Source: Streptomyces lanatus (GTDB lineage Bacteria; Actinomycetota; Actinomycetes; Streptomycetales; Streptomycetaceae). From it: a stretch of DNA of 64,000 nt. The notes beneath the pieces are model-generated. The model made no database searches. It worked only from the letters and a program-made list of their open reading frames with translations, and was not told the DNA's origin. Made by a program: the position numbers and the translations under genes. The stretch is taken from contig NZ_BNBM01000002.1 of NCBI RefSeq assembly GCF_014655715.1, positions 806,001 to 870,000 on the forward strand, written 5' to 3'. This document shows, in pieces, positions 22,051 to 31,192 of the stretch (its first letter is position 1; every line of letters starts with the position of its first letter).

Positions 22051-22911
22051 ATGGCGGAAATCATCCAGAAGGACGGCACGTGGGACTTCGACGGCGACGC
22101 ACTGCGACTGACTCCCGGACGGGACAAGAACGTCAGCCTGTTCCGCAAGACGCTGGGTGAACTGGTCGTCCCGCTGGGCGCGTTGGCGGGCGTCTCCTTC
22201 GAGCAGGGCAAGAAGGCGGGGCGGCTCAGGCTGCGGCTGCGCGACGGCGCCGACCCGCTGCTGCACGCCACGGGCGGCCGGCTCGCCGAGCCCAACGACC
22301 CGTATCAGCTGATCGTGGAGTCCGACCGCTACGGCGTCGCCGAGTACTTCGTGGACGAGGTCCGCAACGCCCTGCTGCTGGACGAGGTCCCGGCCGATCC
22401 GGTCGACAGCTACCTGCTGCCGGGCCCGCCCCTCCCCTTGTCGGTCTCCGCAGGGGACGCCACCGCCAGCTTCGACGGCGAGCGCATCCGGCTGGAGTGG
22501 AACTGGAAGACGGAGGACGCCAAGGCCGCCGCCGGCACCCGCTCCATCGGCCTCGCCGACATCACGGCCGTGGAGTGGCATCCGGCGGCGGGCCTGGAGA
22601 ACGGCCACCTGCGCTTCGTGGTGCGGAACGCGCCCACCACCAAGGCCCCGCCCAAGTACGACCCGAACGCCGTGGAGCTGTGGGGCTTCAAGAAGGACCC
22701 GCTGATGGCCCTGGTCGCGGCGGCGGTCCAGGCCCGCCTTCCGCATCCGTCCGCTCCGGTCGAGGACGAGGTCCCGCAGGAGGACCCCGTGGTCCAGGAC
22801 CACGACGCCCTCCTGCGCCGCCTGCGCGAACTCGGCGAGCTGCATCGCACCGGCGTACTGACGGACGAGGAGTTCACCATGGCCAAGCAGGCGGTCCTGA
22901 AGCGGATGTAG
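22051..22911 (+). CDS. DUF4429 domain protein with C-terminal SHOCT
   Basis: 286 residues. Two similar beta-rich segments (about 1-125 and 130-225; each starts with a W/F-D-G stretch and ends in a DPLMALVAA-like or NALLL segment) correspond to DUF4429 repeats. The last 35 residues, LRRLRELGELHRTGVLTDEE onwards, form a SHOCT module, a short helical pair often found at protein ends. There is no signal peptide. The role of DUF4429 is unknown; it is widespread in actinobacteria. The ATG at 22051 is chosen because the conserved part begins there. Confidence 0.8.
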   Translation: MAEIIQKDGTWDFDGDALRLTPGRDKNVSLFRKTLGELVVPLGALAGVSFEQGKKAGRLRLRLRDGADPLLHATGGRLAEPNDPYQLIVESDRYGVAEYFVDEVRNALLLDEVPADPVDSYLLPGPPLPLSVSAGDATASFDGERIRLEWNWKTEDAKAAAGTRSIGLADITAVEWHPAAGLENGHLRFVVRNAPTTKAPPKYDPNAVELWGFKKDPLMALVAAAVQARLPHPSAPVEDEVPQEDPVVQDHDALLRRLRELGELHRTGVLTDEEFTMAKQAVLKRM

Positions 22912-22917
22912 CGAGGC

Positions 22918-24498
22918 CTACTTGGCCTTGCGGGCCACCGTGAAGTGGTCGATCCGGTCACCGGTCTCGGCGATGCCCGAGACCTTCAGGGTGGCGTACC
23001 GGCCGCGCGGGGCGGGGTTCACGTCCACCCGCAGGAACGAGTAGTTGAGGTACCGCACCCGCGACCAGGCGACGGTCTCGTTCTTCTTGCCGTCCTTGAG
23101 GTTGACGAAGGAGGCCACGGAGTCGACCTCGTTCTCGTGCCCCTCGTAGGAGTCGGGCGCGGAGAACGCGTACAGGCTGCGGCCGGCCGCGCCTGCCGTG
23201 ACATAGACGACGCCCTCGGTCTCGGGGTAGGCCGTGCCGCCGATCGGCAGCTTCTTGACGACCTCGTCCCCCTTGATCACATCCGTGCGCTCGTACTGGT
23301 GGTTGTGACCGTTGATGACCAGATCCACCTGGTACTTCTCGAACAGCGGCACCCACTCCTGGCGCACGCCCCCCTCCGAGGCGTGCGCGGTGGAGGTGCA
23401 GTACGCGCAGTGATGGAAGAACACGACGACGAAGTCGATGTCATGGGCGGCCCGGAACTTCTTCAGCTGCGCCTCGAACCATGTGGTCTGCGTGCCGCCG
23501 GAGATACCGAGGTTGGCCGGGATCTCGTACGACACGTCGTTCGGGTCGAGCGAGATGATCGCGGTGTTGCCGTGGACGAAGGAGTAGACGCCCGGCAGGT
23601 GCTTCTTGTCCGGCCCGTTGTCGGGGAGCGTGAAGCGGGCCTCCTCGCCGCCGTAGCCGTTGGGCGAGTACCAGGCCTCCATGTCGTGGTTGCCGTAGCT
23701 CACCATCCACGGCACGGACTTGGCGACCGACTCGGTCTGGTACAGGAACTGGTCCCAGGTGCGCGAGTCGAAGCCGGTGTCGGAGGTCTTGCCCTGCCCC
23801 GCCGGGTCGCCGTACGCGATGTCACCGGCGTGCAGATGGAAGCTCGGGCTCTGGCCGAGGATCAGACTGTCGTTGGCCAGCGCGTGATAGCTGACGCCCT
23901 GGTCGCCGAAGGCCGTGAAGGTGAACGGCTCCTTGTGCGCGGGGGCGGTGGTGAAGGTGCCCAGGGTGCCGAGCAGGTGCGGCTCGGCGGGGTCGAAGCC
24001 GGCGTGTCCGACGCCGTAGTAGTACGTCCGGCCGGGGCGCAGGTGGGTCAGCTTGGCGTGGACGTAGTACTGGGTGTGGTCGGCGCTGGCTCCGACACCG
24101 GCCGGGGTGTAGAGGCTGCGGACCTCGGCCTCGATCTTGTGGGAGAGGTCCCAGGGGTGGGCGCCGATCCGGACGAACGGCTTCTTCACGGCGACCGGCA
24201 CCTGCCACGAGACGGTCATCTCGGTGCGTGCGTCGTTGCCGTAGGCGAGGTGGCGGCCGAAGGGGGCGACCAGGGCGCCGTCGACGGTCTCGGTGCGCGG
24301 GGCGGCCTTCTGCGTCGGTACGGCCGCCTGGGCGGTGGCGCCGGGCACGAACGCGCCGCCCGCGACGGCACCGAGGGTGACGGCGCCGCCTCTGATCATC
24401 GAGCGCCGGGAGAACTTGGCGCGCAGGTACTCGTGCTGTTCGGCCATGCTCATGCGCTCGGCCAGGTGCTGGGGTACTCCCATGCGAGGTATGTCCAT
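22918..24498 (-). CDS. Tat-secreted purple acid phosphatase-like metallophosphoesterase
   Basis: About 526 residues. A Tat signal (FSRRSMIRGGAVTLGAVAG, then AXA near TAQAA) is followed by an N-terminal fibronectin-like domain of purple acid phosphatases (MTVSWQVP, LRPGRTYYYGVGHAG). The metallophosphoesterase domain has metal ligands in FTAFGDQG, LHAGDIAYGDPAGQG, VSYGNHDME, HHCAYC and INGHNHQYER. It probably hydrolyses phosphate esters outside the cell. Two nearby ATGs (24498 and 24483) lack ribosome sites, so the exact start is uncertain. It is 6 bp tail-to-tail from the DUF4429 gene. Confidence 0.88.
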   Translation of the reverse strand: MDIPRMGVPQHLAERMSMAEQHEYLRAKFSRRSMIRGGAVTLGAVAGGAFVPGATAQAAVPTQKAAPRTETVDGALVAPFGRHLAYGNDARTEMTVSWQVPVAVKKPFVRIGAHPWDLSHKIEAEVRSLYTPAGVGASADHTQYYVHAKLTHLRPGRTYYYGVGHAGFDPAEPHLLGTLGTFTTAPAHKEPFTFTAFGDQGVSYHALANDSLILGQSPSFHLHAGDIAYGDPAGQGKTSDTGFDSRTWDQFLYQTESVAKSVPWMVSYGNHDMEAWYSPNGYGGEEARFTLPDNGPDKKHLPGVYSFVHGNTAIISLDPNDVSYEIPANLGISGGTQTTWFEAQLKKFRAAHDIDFVVVFFHHCAYCTSTAHASEGGVRQEWVPLFEKYQVDLVINGHNHQYERTDVIKGDEVVKKLPIGGTAYPETEGVVYVTAGAAGRSLYAFSAPDSYEGHENEVDSVASFVNLKDGKKNETVAWSRVRYLNYSFLRVDVNPAPRGRYATLKVSGIAETGDRIDHFTVARKAK

Positions 24499-24600
24499 GG
24501 CGTCACAAGCTGGCCGGTGCACACATCCCCCCGCGGAACAACCGCCCAACGAACACCCATGGGCGTTCCATAACTCTCCCAAAGCCCTCTGACACCCTCG

Positions 24601-24616
24601 TGCCCGAAATCGGGCA
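24601..24616. promoter_or_regulatory. perfect inverted repeat in divergent promoter region
   Basis: TGCCCGAAATCGGGCA has 7-bp perfect arms around AA. It lies between the phosphoesterase gene and the small gene at 24659, divergent from each other, so an operator is more likely than a terminator. The cognate regulator is unknown. Confidence 0.4.
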
Positions 24617-24658
24617 GGATTCTTGCGAAGCGATCCCTCATACCCCAGGATCTACCGA

Positions 24659-24916
24659 GTGCACGACGACCTCGTTGATCATCTGACCCGCAGCACGCCC
24701 CTCAGCCGGGGCGAGGCATCGCGGGTGATCCAGGACGTGCTCGCCTACTTCGACGAGACGACCGAGGAGTTCGTCCGTCGCCGCCACCGCGAACTCCAGG
24801 CCCAGGGCCTGGTGAACGCGGAGATCTTCGAACGGATCGAGGCGGACCTGAAATACCGGACGGTGGCACCGCCGGAGCTCACGCTCCGCCAGTTGCGCCG
24901 GATCGTCTACGGCTAG
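24659..24916 (+). CDS. conserved small protein of unknown function
   Basis: 85 residues, starting GTG (VHDDLVDHLTRS) with AGGA upstream; a TTG at 24623 would add 12 residues. The protein is helical and charged: LSRGEASRVIQDVLAYFDE, then FVRRRHRELQAQGL, ending LRQLRRIVYG. There is no membrane segment. It lies 14 bp before glmS2 in the same direction and is probably co-transcribed with it. From memory, Streptomyces genomes keep this small gene beside glmS2. No function is known to me. Confidence 0.75.
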   Translation: MHDDLVDHLTRSTPLSRGEASRVIQDVLAYFDETTEEFVRRRHRELQAQGLVNAEIFERIEADLKYRTVAPPELTLRQLRRIVYG

Positions 24917-24930
24917 GGATACCTATATAT

Positions 24931-26748
24931 ATGTGCGGAATCGTCGGATACATCGGGAAGCGCGACGTGGCGCCCCTCCTCCTTGAGGGCCTCCAGCGCC
25001 TGGAGTACCGCGGCTACGACTCGGCCGGTGTGGTCGTCTCCTCCCCCAAGGCGCCCGCCCTGAAGATGGTCAAGGCCAAGGGCCGGGTCCGTGACCTGGA
25101 GGCCAAGGTCCCCGCGCGCTTCAAGGGCACCACCGGCATCGCCCACACCCGCTGGGCCACCCACGGCGCCCCCTCCGACGTCAACGCCCACCCGCACCTG
25201 GACGCCGAGGGCAAGGTCGCCGTCGTCCACAACGGCATCATCGACAACGCCGCCGACCTGCGCCGCAAGCTGGAGGCCGACGGCGTCGAGTTCCTCTCCG
25301 AGACCGACACCGAGGTCCTCGTCCACCTCATCTCCCGCTCGCAGGCGGAGAAGCTGGAGGACAAGGTCCGCGAGACGCTGCGCCTGATCGAGGGCACGTA
25401 CGGCATCGCGGTGCTGCACGCCGACTTCCCGGACCGCATCGTCGTCGCCCGCAACGGCTCCCCGGTCGTCCTCGGCATCGGCGAGAAGGAGATGTTCGTC
25501 GCCTCGGACATCGCCGCCCTGGTCACCCACACCCGCCAGATAGTGACGCTGGACGACGGCGAGATGGCCACGCTGAAGGCCGACGACTTCCGCACCTACA
25601 CGACGGAGGGCACGCGTACGACCGCCGAGCCCACCACCGTCGAGTGGGAGGCCGCCTCCTACGACATGGGCGGCCACGACACCTATATGCACAAGGAGAT
25701 CCACGAGCAGGCCGACGCCGTGGACCGCGTGCTGCGCGGCCGCATCGACGACCGCTTCTCGACGGTCCATCTGGGTGGGCTGAATCTGGACGCCCGCGAG
25801 GCCCGCCAGATCCGCCGCGTCAAGATCCTCGGCTGCGGCACCTCGTACCACGCGGGCATGATCGGCGCCCAGATGATCGAGGAGCTGGCCCGCATCCCCG
25901 CGGACGCCGAGCCGGCCTCCGAGTTCCGCTACCGCAACGCGGTCGTGGACCCCGACACCCTCTACATCGCCGTCTCCCAGTCCGGTGAGACGTACGACGT
26001 CCTCGCGGCCGTCCAGGAGCTGAAGCGCAAGGGCGCCCGGGTGCTCGGCGTCGTGAACGTCGTCGGTTCCGCCATCGCGCGCGAGGCGGACGGCGGCATC
26101 TACGTCCACGCCGGCCCCGAGGTCTGCGTGGTCTCCACGAAGTGCTTCACCAACACCACGGTGGCCTTCGCGCTCCTCGCCCTGCACCTGGGCCGCACCC
26201 GCGACCTCTCCGTCCGCGACGGCAAGCGGATCATCGAGGGCCTGCGCAAGCTGCCCGCCCAGATCGCCGAGATGCTGGAGCAGGAGGAGGAGATCAAGAA
26301 GCTGGCCCAGGAGTACGCCGAGGCCCGCTCGATGCTCTTCATCGGCCGTGTCCGGGGCTACCCGGTCGCCCGCGAGGCCTCCCTGAAGCTCAAGGAGGTC
26401 TCGTACATCCACGCCGAGGCCTACCCCGCCTCCGAGCTGAAGCACGGCCCCCTGGCCCTGATCGAGCCCGCCCTGCCCACGGTCGCGATCGTCCCCGACG
26501 ACGACCTCCTGGAGAAGAACCGCGCCGCCATGGAGGAGATCAAGGCCCGCAGCGGCAAGATCCTCGCGGTGGCCCACCAGCACCAGGAGAAGGCCGACCA
26601 GACGATCGTCGTCCCGAAGAACGAGGACGAGCTGGACCCGATCCTGATGGGCATCCCGCTCCAACTCCTCGCCTACCACACGGCGTTGGCCCTCGGCCGG
26701 GACATCGACAAGCCGCGGAACCTCGCGAAGTCCGTGACGGTGGAGTAG
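24931..26748 (+). CDS. glmS2: glutamine--fructose-6-phosphate aminotransferase (GlmS2)
   Basis: 605 residues. It makes glucosamine-6-phosphate from fructose-6-phosphate and glutamine, the entry to cell wall amino sugars. The N-terminal glutaminase has nucleophile Cys2 (MCGIVGYIG). Two SIS domains follow: one has CGTSYHAGMIGAQMIEEL and SQSGETYDVLAAV, the second SMLFIGRVRGYPVAREASLKL. The end LGRDIDKPRNLAKSVTVE is the family's conserved tail. This position matches the second GlmS copy of streptomycetes. Its neighbour upstream is a secreted hexosaminidase that feeds the same amino-sugar pool. Confidence 0.95.
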   Translation: MCGIVGYIGKRDVAPLLLEGLQRLEYRGYDSAGVVVSSPKAPALKMVKAKGRVRDLEAKVPARFKGTTGIAHTRWATHGAPSDVNAHPHLDAEGKVAVVHNGIIDNAADLRRKLEADGVEFLSETDTEVLVHLISRSQAEKLEDKVRETLRLIEGTYGIAVLHADFPDRIVVARNGSPVVLGIGEKEMFVASDIAALVTHTRQIVTLDDGEMATLKADDFRTYTTEGTRTTAEPTTVEWEAASYDMGGHDTYMHKEIHEQADAVDRVLRGRIDDRFSTVHLGGLNLDAREARQIRRVKILGCGTSYHAGMIGAQMIEELARIPADAEPASEFRYRNAVVDPDTLYIAVSQSGETYDVLAAVQELKRKGARVLGVVNVVGSAIAREADGGIYVHAGPEVCVVSTKCFTNTTVAFALLALHLGRTRDLSVRDGKRIIEGLRKLPAQIAEMLEQEEEIKKLAQEYAEARSMLFIGRVRGYPVAREASLKLKEVSYIHAEAYPASELKHGPLALIEPALPTVAIVPDDDLLEKNRAAMEEIKARSGKILAVAHQHQEKADQTIVVPKNEDELDPILMGIPLQLLAYHTALALGRDIDKPRNLAKSVTVE

Positions 26749-26772
26749 CCACCGCCGGGGAGCGGGACGGCA

Positions 26773-27288
26773 TCAGGGGCGCAGTACCGACTGCCATCTG
26801 GTCTCGCCGTCCCGCTCCTGTTCGGTCGCGGCCAGCCCCGCAGCGGCGGCCACCGCGGCCGAGGCATGGTGCTCGGGGTGGATGTGCGCGACGACCGTAC
26901 GCACCGACCGCCGCCCCAGCCAGTCGACGAGCCCCCGCGCCGCCTCCGAGGCGAACCCGCGCCCCTGCCACGGCAGGCCCACCACCCAGGCGATCTCAGC
27001 GACGCCGTCGGCGGTGATCGTGGCCTGGACGGTGCCCACGAGACATGACTCGGCGCGCAGCCGGAGCACCCAGTTGCACCAGGAGACCGCGGGGTCAGGG
27101 GCTCCGGCGACGAGCCGTCCGTAGCGGGCGCGCAGGTCGTCGAGGGTGTGCGGGGCGCCGCCGATGAAGTGGTGCAGCGCCGGGTCCGACAGCACGACGG
27201 CCATCTCCTCGGCGTGCTCGACGCGCAGCGGGACGAGATCGAGCCGGTCGGTGCGGATCGGCTCGGCGGATGTGCGGGGTTCGGACAT
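26773..27288 (-). CDS. GNAT-family N-acetyltransferase (RimJ/RimL type)
   Basis: 171 residues. The N-terminus IRTDRLDLVPLRVEHAEEM is typical of RimJ/RimL-like acetyltransferases. The acetyl-CoA loop is IAWVVGLPWQGRGFASEAARGL (Q/RxxGxG type) and the HPEHHASAAVAAAAGL helix follows. It probably acetylates a protein N-terminus or small amine; the substrate is unknown. It is tail-to-tail with glmS2. Confidence 0.85.
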   Translation of the reverse strand: MSEPRTSAEPIRTDRLDLVPLRVEHAEEMAVVLSDPALHHFIGGAPHTLDDLRARYGRLVAGAPDPAVSWCNWVLRLRAESCLVGTVQATITADGVAEIAWVVGLPWQGRGFASEAARGLVDWLGRRSVRTVVAHIHPEHHASAAVAAAAGLAATEQERDGETRWQSVLRP

Positions 27289-27331
27289 CGCCGCAGCCTA
27301 CGGCCCGGCGGATGACCCTGCGGAAAGAGAA

Positions 27332-27364
27332 TCAGCCGGTGACTTCGATGAAGTCACCGGCTGA
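27332..27364 (-). terminator. terminator after tRNA-His
   Basis: Perfect 14-bp arms TCAGCCGGTGACTT and AAGTCACCGGCTGA with a 5-base loop, 8 bp downstream of the tRNA-His 3' end. On the minus strand it is followed by TTCTCTTT. Confidence 0.85.
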
Positions 27365-27372
27365 TCATCAAG

Positions 27373-27446
27373 GGTGAGTGACGGGACTCGAACCCGCGGC
27401 ATCCTGGACCACAACCAGGTGCTCTACCAGCTGAGCTACACCCACC
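27373..27446 (-). tRNA. tRNA-His (GTG)
   Basis: It folds as a cloverleaf. The acceptor GTGGGTG pairs with CACTCAC, the D-arm has GCTCAGCTGGTAGAGC, the anticodon loop TTGTGGT carries GTG, and the T-arm has GGGTTCGAGTCCC. The discriminator is C and a G at position -1 is encoded, both hallmarks of bacterial tRNA-His. CCA is not encoded. Confidence 0.96.
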
Positions 27447-27562
27447 ATGTCCGGTTGTTGACTTCCGTGGAGTCCCCGACCGGCCGAGAAAAAGTGTACA
27501 GGGTCCGAAGGGGTGCTCGCGCACGCCTTTTGGGGCGCCCTGGTGCGACCCCCCTCACACAC

Positions 27563-28165
27563 CTACTGAGCTGGCAGAACGTACTTCGCGGCGATCGACT
27601 TCGCGGTGTCGGAGTCCGGGCCCGGCTGGGGCACGAAGACGGCCTCACGGTAGTAGCGGAGTTCGGCGATCGACTCGCGGATGTCGGCGAGGGCGCGGTG
27701 GTTGCCGTTCTTCTCGGGGCTGTTGAAGTAGGCCCGCGGATACCAGCGCCGGGCGAGCTCCTTGATGCTCGACACGTCGACGATCCGGTAGTGGAGGTAG
27801 TCCTCCAGCGTCGGCATGTCCCGCAGCAGGAAGCCGCGGTCGGTGCCGACGGAGTTGCCGCACAGCGGCGCCTTGCCGGGTTCCTTGACGTGCTCGCGGA
27901 CGTAGGCGAGGACCTGGTCCTCGGCGTCCTTGAGGGTCGTCCCGCCGGCGAGTTCCTCCAGCAGCCCGGACGCGGTGTGCATCTGACGCACCACCTCCGG
28001 CATCGTCTCCAGCGCCGCGTCCGGCGGACGGATGACGATGTCGACGCCCTCGCCGAGGACGTTCAGCTCGGAGTCGGTGACGAGGGCGGCAACCTCGATG
28101 AGCGCGTCGTCGGACAGCGAGAGGCCGGTCATCTCGCAGTCGATCCACACCATGCGATCGTTCAT
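27563..28165 (-). CDS. orn: oligoribonuclease
   Basis: 200 residues, a DEDDh 3'-5' exonuclease that degrades RNA fragments of 2-5 nt and also pGpG from c-di-GMP breakdown. Exo I is [13 protein letters not shown] at the N-terminus, Exo II is [24 protein letters not shown], and Exo III is [15 protein letters not shown] with the catalytic His and Asp. The ATG at 28165 has GGTGGGG upstream. It lies directly downstream of adpA, as in other streptomycetes, where orn is needed for normal growth and sporulation. Confidence 0.96.
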   Translation of the reverse strand: MNDRMVWIDCEMTGLSLSDDALIEVAALVTDSELNVLGEGVDIVIRPPDAALETMPEVVRQMHTASGLLEELAGGTTLKDAEDQVLAYVREHVKEPGKAPLCGNSVGTDRGFLLRDMPTLEDYLHYRIVDVSSIKELARRWYPRAYFNSPEKNGNHRALADIRESIAELRYYREAVFVPQPGPDSDTAKSIAAKYVLPAQ

Positions 28166-28214
28166 GGGCCCCACCCTACGGCTGACGTCCGTTCTTGGGT
28201 GCCCCGCGTCGGTG

Positions 28215-28271
28215 CTGACCTCAAACGCCGGACGGGCTGGTCGGTCAGTCCGTCCGGCGTTCTCGAGGTCA
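28215..28271 (-). terminator. hairpin between adpA and orn
   Basis: Perfect 12-bp arms AACGCCGGACGG (28224-28235) and CCGTCCGGCGTT (28250-28261), flanked by outer arms TGACCTC and GAGGTCA that reach into the adpA stop. It is likely to end or attenuate adpA transcription before orn. Its left arm belongs to a dispersed repeat found again near 61.4 kb. Confidence 0.8.
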
Positions 28272-29498
28272 GGCTCCGCTGCGCTGGCCCGGCAGGGCTG
28301 CCCGGCCGCCGACGTACAGCTCGCGTCCGTTCTCCGAAGGCGCGGGCGGGCCCACGGGTGCCGGGGTGCGGCGGGTCTGGAGCGGGACGGGGCCGCCCTC
28401 CGGGTACGGCGTGGGCGGCGGGCCCTGCGGTACCGGGCCCGGTCCGGGCGTGGGCTCCGTGTCCGTCGGTCGGTCACCCTGCGGACGCCGGGCGCGGTAC
28501 GCCGCCCGGTACGCGGCCGGCGACGAGCCGAGCTGGCGGCGGAAGTGCCCGCGCAGCGCCACCGGCGAGCGGAAGCCGCAGCGGCCCGCGACCTCGTCCA
28601 CCGAGTAGTCGGACGTCTCCAGCAGCCGCTGCGCCTGCAGCACCCGCTGGGTGATCAGCCACTGCAGCGGGGCCGAACCCGTCAGCGAGCGGAACCGGCG
28701 GTCGAAGGTGCGGCGCGACATGTACGCGCGCGCCGCGAGCGTCTCCACGTCGAACTGCTCGTGCAGGTGCTCCAGCGCCCAGGCGACGACCTCCGCGAGG
28801 GGGTCGGCGCCGATCTCCTCCGGTAAAGACCGATCGAGATAGCGCTCCTGACCGCCCGAGCGGCGCGGCGGGACCACCAGACGGCGGGCCAGTGCCCCGG
28901 CCGCCTCGTTGCCGTGGTCCGTCCGCACGATGTGGAGACAGAGATCGATTCCGGCCGCCGTGCCCGCCGACGTCAGCACGTCGCCGTCGTCGACGAACAG
29001 CTCTCGCGGATCCACGTGCACCGACGGATAGCGCTTGGCCAGCGTCGGTGCGTACATCCAGTGTGTCGTCGCGGGTCGGCCGTCCAGCAGGCCCGCCGCG
29101 GCGAGGACGAAGGCGCCGGTGCACAGCCCGACGATGCGGGCGCCTTCCTCGTGCGCCCGGCGCAGTGCGTCGAGCGCCTCCTCCGGCGGCGGCGAGGTGA
29201 TCGAACGCCAGGCAGGCACGACGACCGTGCCCGCCCGTGAGATCGCCTCCAGGCCATGCGGCGCCGAGAGTTCCAGGCCACCTGTGGTCCGCAGGGGGCC
29301 TTCCTCGCCACCGCACACCAGCAGTCGGTAGCGCGGCACGCCGGCGTCCTGGCGGTCTATCCCGAACACCGACAGCGGTATGGAACTCTCGAAGATGGGG
29401 CCGCCGCTGAACAGCAGCACCGCGACGATCTCCTTGCGGCGTCGCCCGGAAAGCTTCCGGGCCGCGGCTTCCGGCGCGGCAGTGGAGTCGTGGCTCAT
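28269..29498 (-). CDS. adpA: AdpA, AraC-family developmental regulator
   Basis: 409 residues. The N-terminal DJ-1/PfpI dimerisation domain (about 25-200, with [15 protein letters not shown]) is followed by an AraC DNA-binding domain at about 240-340 ([19 protein letters not shown], then [14 protein letters not shown]). The tail is proline-rich. AdpA is the central activator of morphological and secondary-metabolite genes. A TTA leucine codon (28824-28826, residue 225 in DRSLPEE), between the two domains, makes translation depend on the bldA tRNA, as known for S. coelicolor and S. griseus adpA. It is followed by orn. Confidence 0.97.
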   Translation of the reverse strand: MSHDSTAAPEAAARKLSGRRRKEIVAVLLFSGGPIFESSIPLSVFGIDRQDAGVPRYRLLVCGGEEGPLRTTGGLELSAPHGLEAISRAGTVVVPAWRSITSPPPEEALDALRRAHEEGARIVGLCTGAFVLAAAGLLDGRPATTHWMYAPTLAKRYPSVHVDPRELFVDDGDVLTSAGTAAGIDLCLHIVRTDHGNEAAGALARRLVVPPRRSGGQERYLDRSLPEEIGADPLAEVVAWALEHLHEQFDVETLAARAYMSRRTFDRRFRSLTGSAPLQWLITQRVLQAQRLLETSDYSVDEVAGRCGFRSPVALRGHFRRQLGSSPAAYRAAYRARRPQGDRPTDTEPTPGPGPVPQGPPPTPYPEGGPVPLQTRRTPAPVGPPAPSENGRELYVGGRAALPGQRSGA

Positions 29499-29866
29499 AC
29501 TGCTAAGCCCCCCTCGGTGGTCGCGGCTCCTCGGTTGTGTCGCTCCTGCACGTTTCCCCTCGGTCCTGCACGAGTCCCCCGCCGTAGACAGTCAAGATCG
29601 AATCTACTGTGTCGCGCCGCGCCTCAGTGGCCGGTTCACCACTCGGCACATTGTCGACTTGGCAACTTGGCGTGAAGCATTCGATCACGAAGCGTTGCAC
29701 TCACGGGCCGTGCAGGGAAGTGCGCCTTGTCGCGGTGGCCAATCCACGTAGGGTGCGCAGACCCCCTGAGGCCCTTTCCGTGCAGGTGGAACGGGGGTTG
29801 GAGGGTGTTCGGGGCAGGGAATGCATGCGCGCCAGAAGTTGGCTGAAAAGTGGCGTGCCGGGGTGT
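29499..29866. promoter_or_regulatory. adpA upstream region
   Basis: A gene-free stretch of about 370 bp before adpA. GAGGGGG lies 12 bp upstream of the adpA ATG. On the + strand TGGCGTGAAG (29668-29677) matches 9 of 10 positions of the AdpA site TGGCSNGWWY, suggesting autoregulation. TAGATT near 29600 on the minus strand could be a -10 box but has no clear -35. Nothing else is recognised. Confidence 0.4.
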
Positions 29867-29888
29867 GAAAACCGGTCAGCCGACCGGT
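29867..29888 (-). terminator. terminator of the small membrane protein gene
   Basis: On the minus strand ACCGGTC-GGCT-GACCGGT is followed directly by TTTTC. The hairpin overlaps the stop codon of the gene at 29876-30193. Confidence 0.65.
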
Positions 29889-30193
29889 GTATTTCCCCCA
29901 GTGTGACGTCCGCCTCTATGGGCCCCGGTTCCCGTCCGGTGATGGCGCCCGCGACGCCGGGGTGACGGGCCGTGACGCTCCTCCTGCCGCAGCCGGGTCG
30001 CGCCGCGCTCGGACTGGCGCAGCAGCACCCGGCACACCGCCGTCACGGCGGCGAGACCGAGGGCCGTGCCGGTCGCGCCGGCCAGCGAGGTGCCGTAGAC
30101 GAGGAGGACCACGGGGACCAGGACGCAGCTGAAGGCCGCCCAGCGGACCACATCGGTGGCGCTGTCCTCGGCGGGGGTGTGGGGTCCGGACAT
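29876..30193 (-). CDS. small membrane protein of unknown function
   Basis: 105 residues. Two hydrophobic helices (FSCVLVPVVLLVYGTSLAG and GTALGLAAVTAVCRVLL) are followed by a very basic arginine/histidine/glycine tail. The ATG at 30193 has GGGAG 9 bp upstream and a T-tailed hairpin sits at its stop, both of which support a real gene. It lies upstream of adpA, in the same direction. No family recognised. Confidence 0.6.
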   Translation of the reverse strand: MSGPHTPAEDSATDVVRWAAFSCVLVPVVLLVYGTSLAGATGTALGLAAVTAVCRVLLRQSERGATRLRQEERHGPSPRRRGRHHRTGTGAHRGGRHTGGNTPVG

Positions 30194-30514
30194 GGGTGCG
30201 TGCTCCTGGGCTCCCTGGGCGGTGGCTCGTGGTGATCAACGCGGGTTCGAGCCCTGGGTCACTGATCAACGGCTGTCCATGCGGGGGGACACGAGTGAAC
30301 CTTGTGCAAACCGCCTGTACACCGCAGCAACCATTGCGTTACGGGCGTCCCCTCGTGCATGCTCCCTGGAACCCGCACCGACCGTGAGCGGGTATCTGGG
30401 CTAAGGAGGCGTGCCGCCGTACCCTTGGGGTATGGGGTTGGGAAGACCATTCCCGGACACAGCTCCGCCGCAACGATGTCCCACCCACACAAGGATCTTT
30501 ACGCCGAGACAGCC
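30194..30514. other. intergenic region between small membrane protein and universal stress genes
   Basis: About 320 bp with no supported gene. It contains a small inverted repeat TACCCTTGGGGTA (30419-30431) and a CTAAGGAGG stretch just before it that looks like a ribosome site but is followed by no convincing open frame. Divergent promoters for the flanking genes must lie here. Confidence 0.4.
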
Positions 30515-31042
30515 ATGGCCGGTCACGAATTCTTCGAACCCGCGGACCGCAAGCGGCCCGTCGCCGACCCCACGGCGGCCGAGCCCCTGGCGGCGGAAGA
30601 GCCACGCCACTCCTGCGATCCAGCCTTCAAACACGGCGTCGTCGTCGGCTTCGACGGCTCCACCTCCAGCGAACGCGCCCTCGCGTACGCCATCGGCATG
30701 GCCCATCGCTCCGGGTCGGGCCTGATCATCGTCCACGTCGCCAACCGGCTGCCCACCACGGTGTGGGCCGGCTGTGAGCCACCGGTCTTCGTCGACGTAC
30801 CGGATCACCGCACCGAGGTCCTCGGCCTCGAACTCGCGTGTGCGGAGTACCTCGCCGAGGTGCCGTGGATCCTCGTCGAGCGCGGCGGCGACATCTGCAA
30901 CGAACTCGAAGAGGTGGGGCGGGAGTACGAGGCGGACGCGATCGTCGTCGGCTCCACGCACGGCATCGTCGGCCGGATCTTCGGGTCGGTCGCGGGGCGG
31001 CTCGCCAAGCGGGCCAAGCGTCCCGTCGTTGTCATTCCGTAA
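30515..31042 (+). CDS. universal stress protein (UspA family)
   Basis: 175 residues with a single Usp domain: VVVGFDGSTSSERALAYAIG at the start, then HVANRLP, and the ATP-binding G-x2-G-x9-G(S/T) region AIVVGSTHGIVGRIFGSVAG near the end. A 35-residue charged N-terminal extension (EPADRKRPVADPTAAEPL) precedes it. The ATG at 30515 is chosen where the conserved sequence begins; an in-frame ATG at 30476 is possible. Usp proteins bind ATP and help survival under stress or dormancy. Confidence 0.85.
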   Translation: MAGHEFFEPADRKRPVADPTAAEPLAAEEPRHSCDPAFKHGVVVGFDGSTSSERALAYAIGMAHRSGSGLIIVHVANRLPTTVWAGCEPPVFVDVPDHRTEVLGLELACAEYLAEVPWILVERGGDICNELEEVGREYEADAIVVGSTHGIVGRIFGSVAGRLAKRAKRPVVVIP

Positions 31043-31130
31043 CTCGCCGTTGTCCCAGGTGAGATGAGCCGTTCGAGACACCGCTCCCCTTCTCGCGTTG
31101 CGTGAATCTACTGGCGCGTAGAGGTGTTTG

Positions 31131-31147
31131 TGCCCTTGTGAAGGGCA
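31131..31147. promoter_or_regulatory. inverted repeat upstream of GPR1/FUN34-type gene
   Basis: TGCCCTT-GTG-AAGGGCA has perfect 7-bp arms and is followed by ATATAT. It lies 46 bp before the GTG at 31193. It could be an operator or a leader hairpin. Confidence 0.4.
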
Positions 31148-31192
31148 TATATGGCACACCGCACAACTGCACATGCATGAAGGGAGCCCGCC

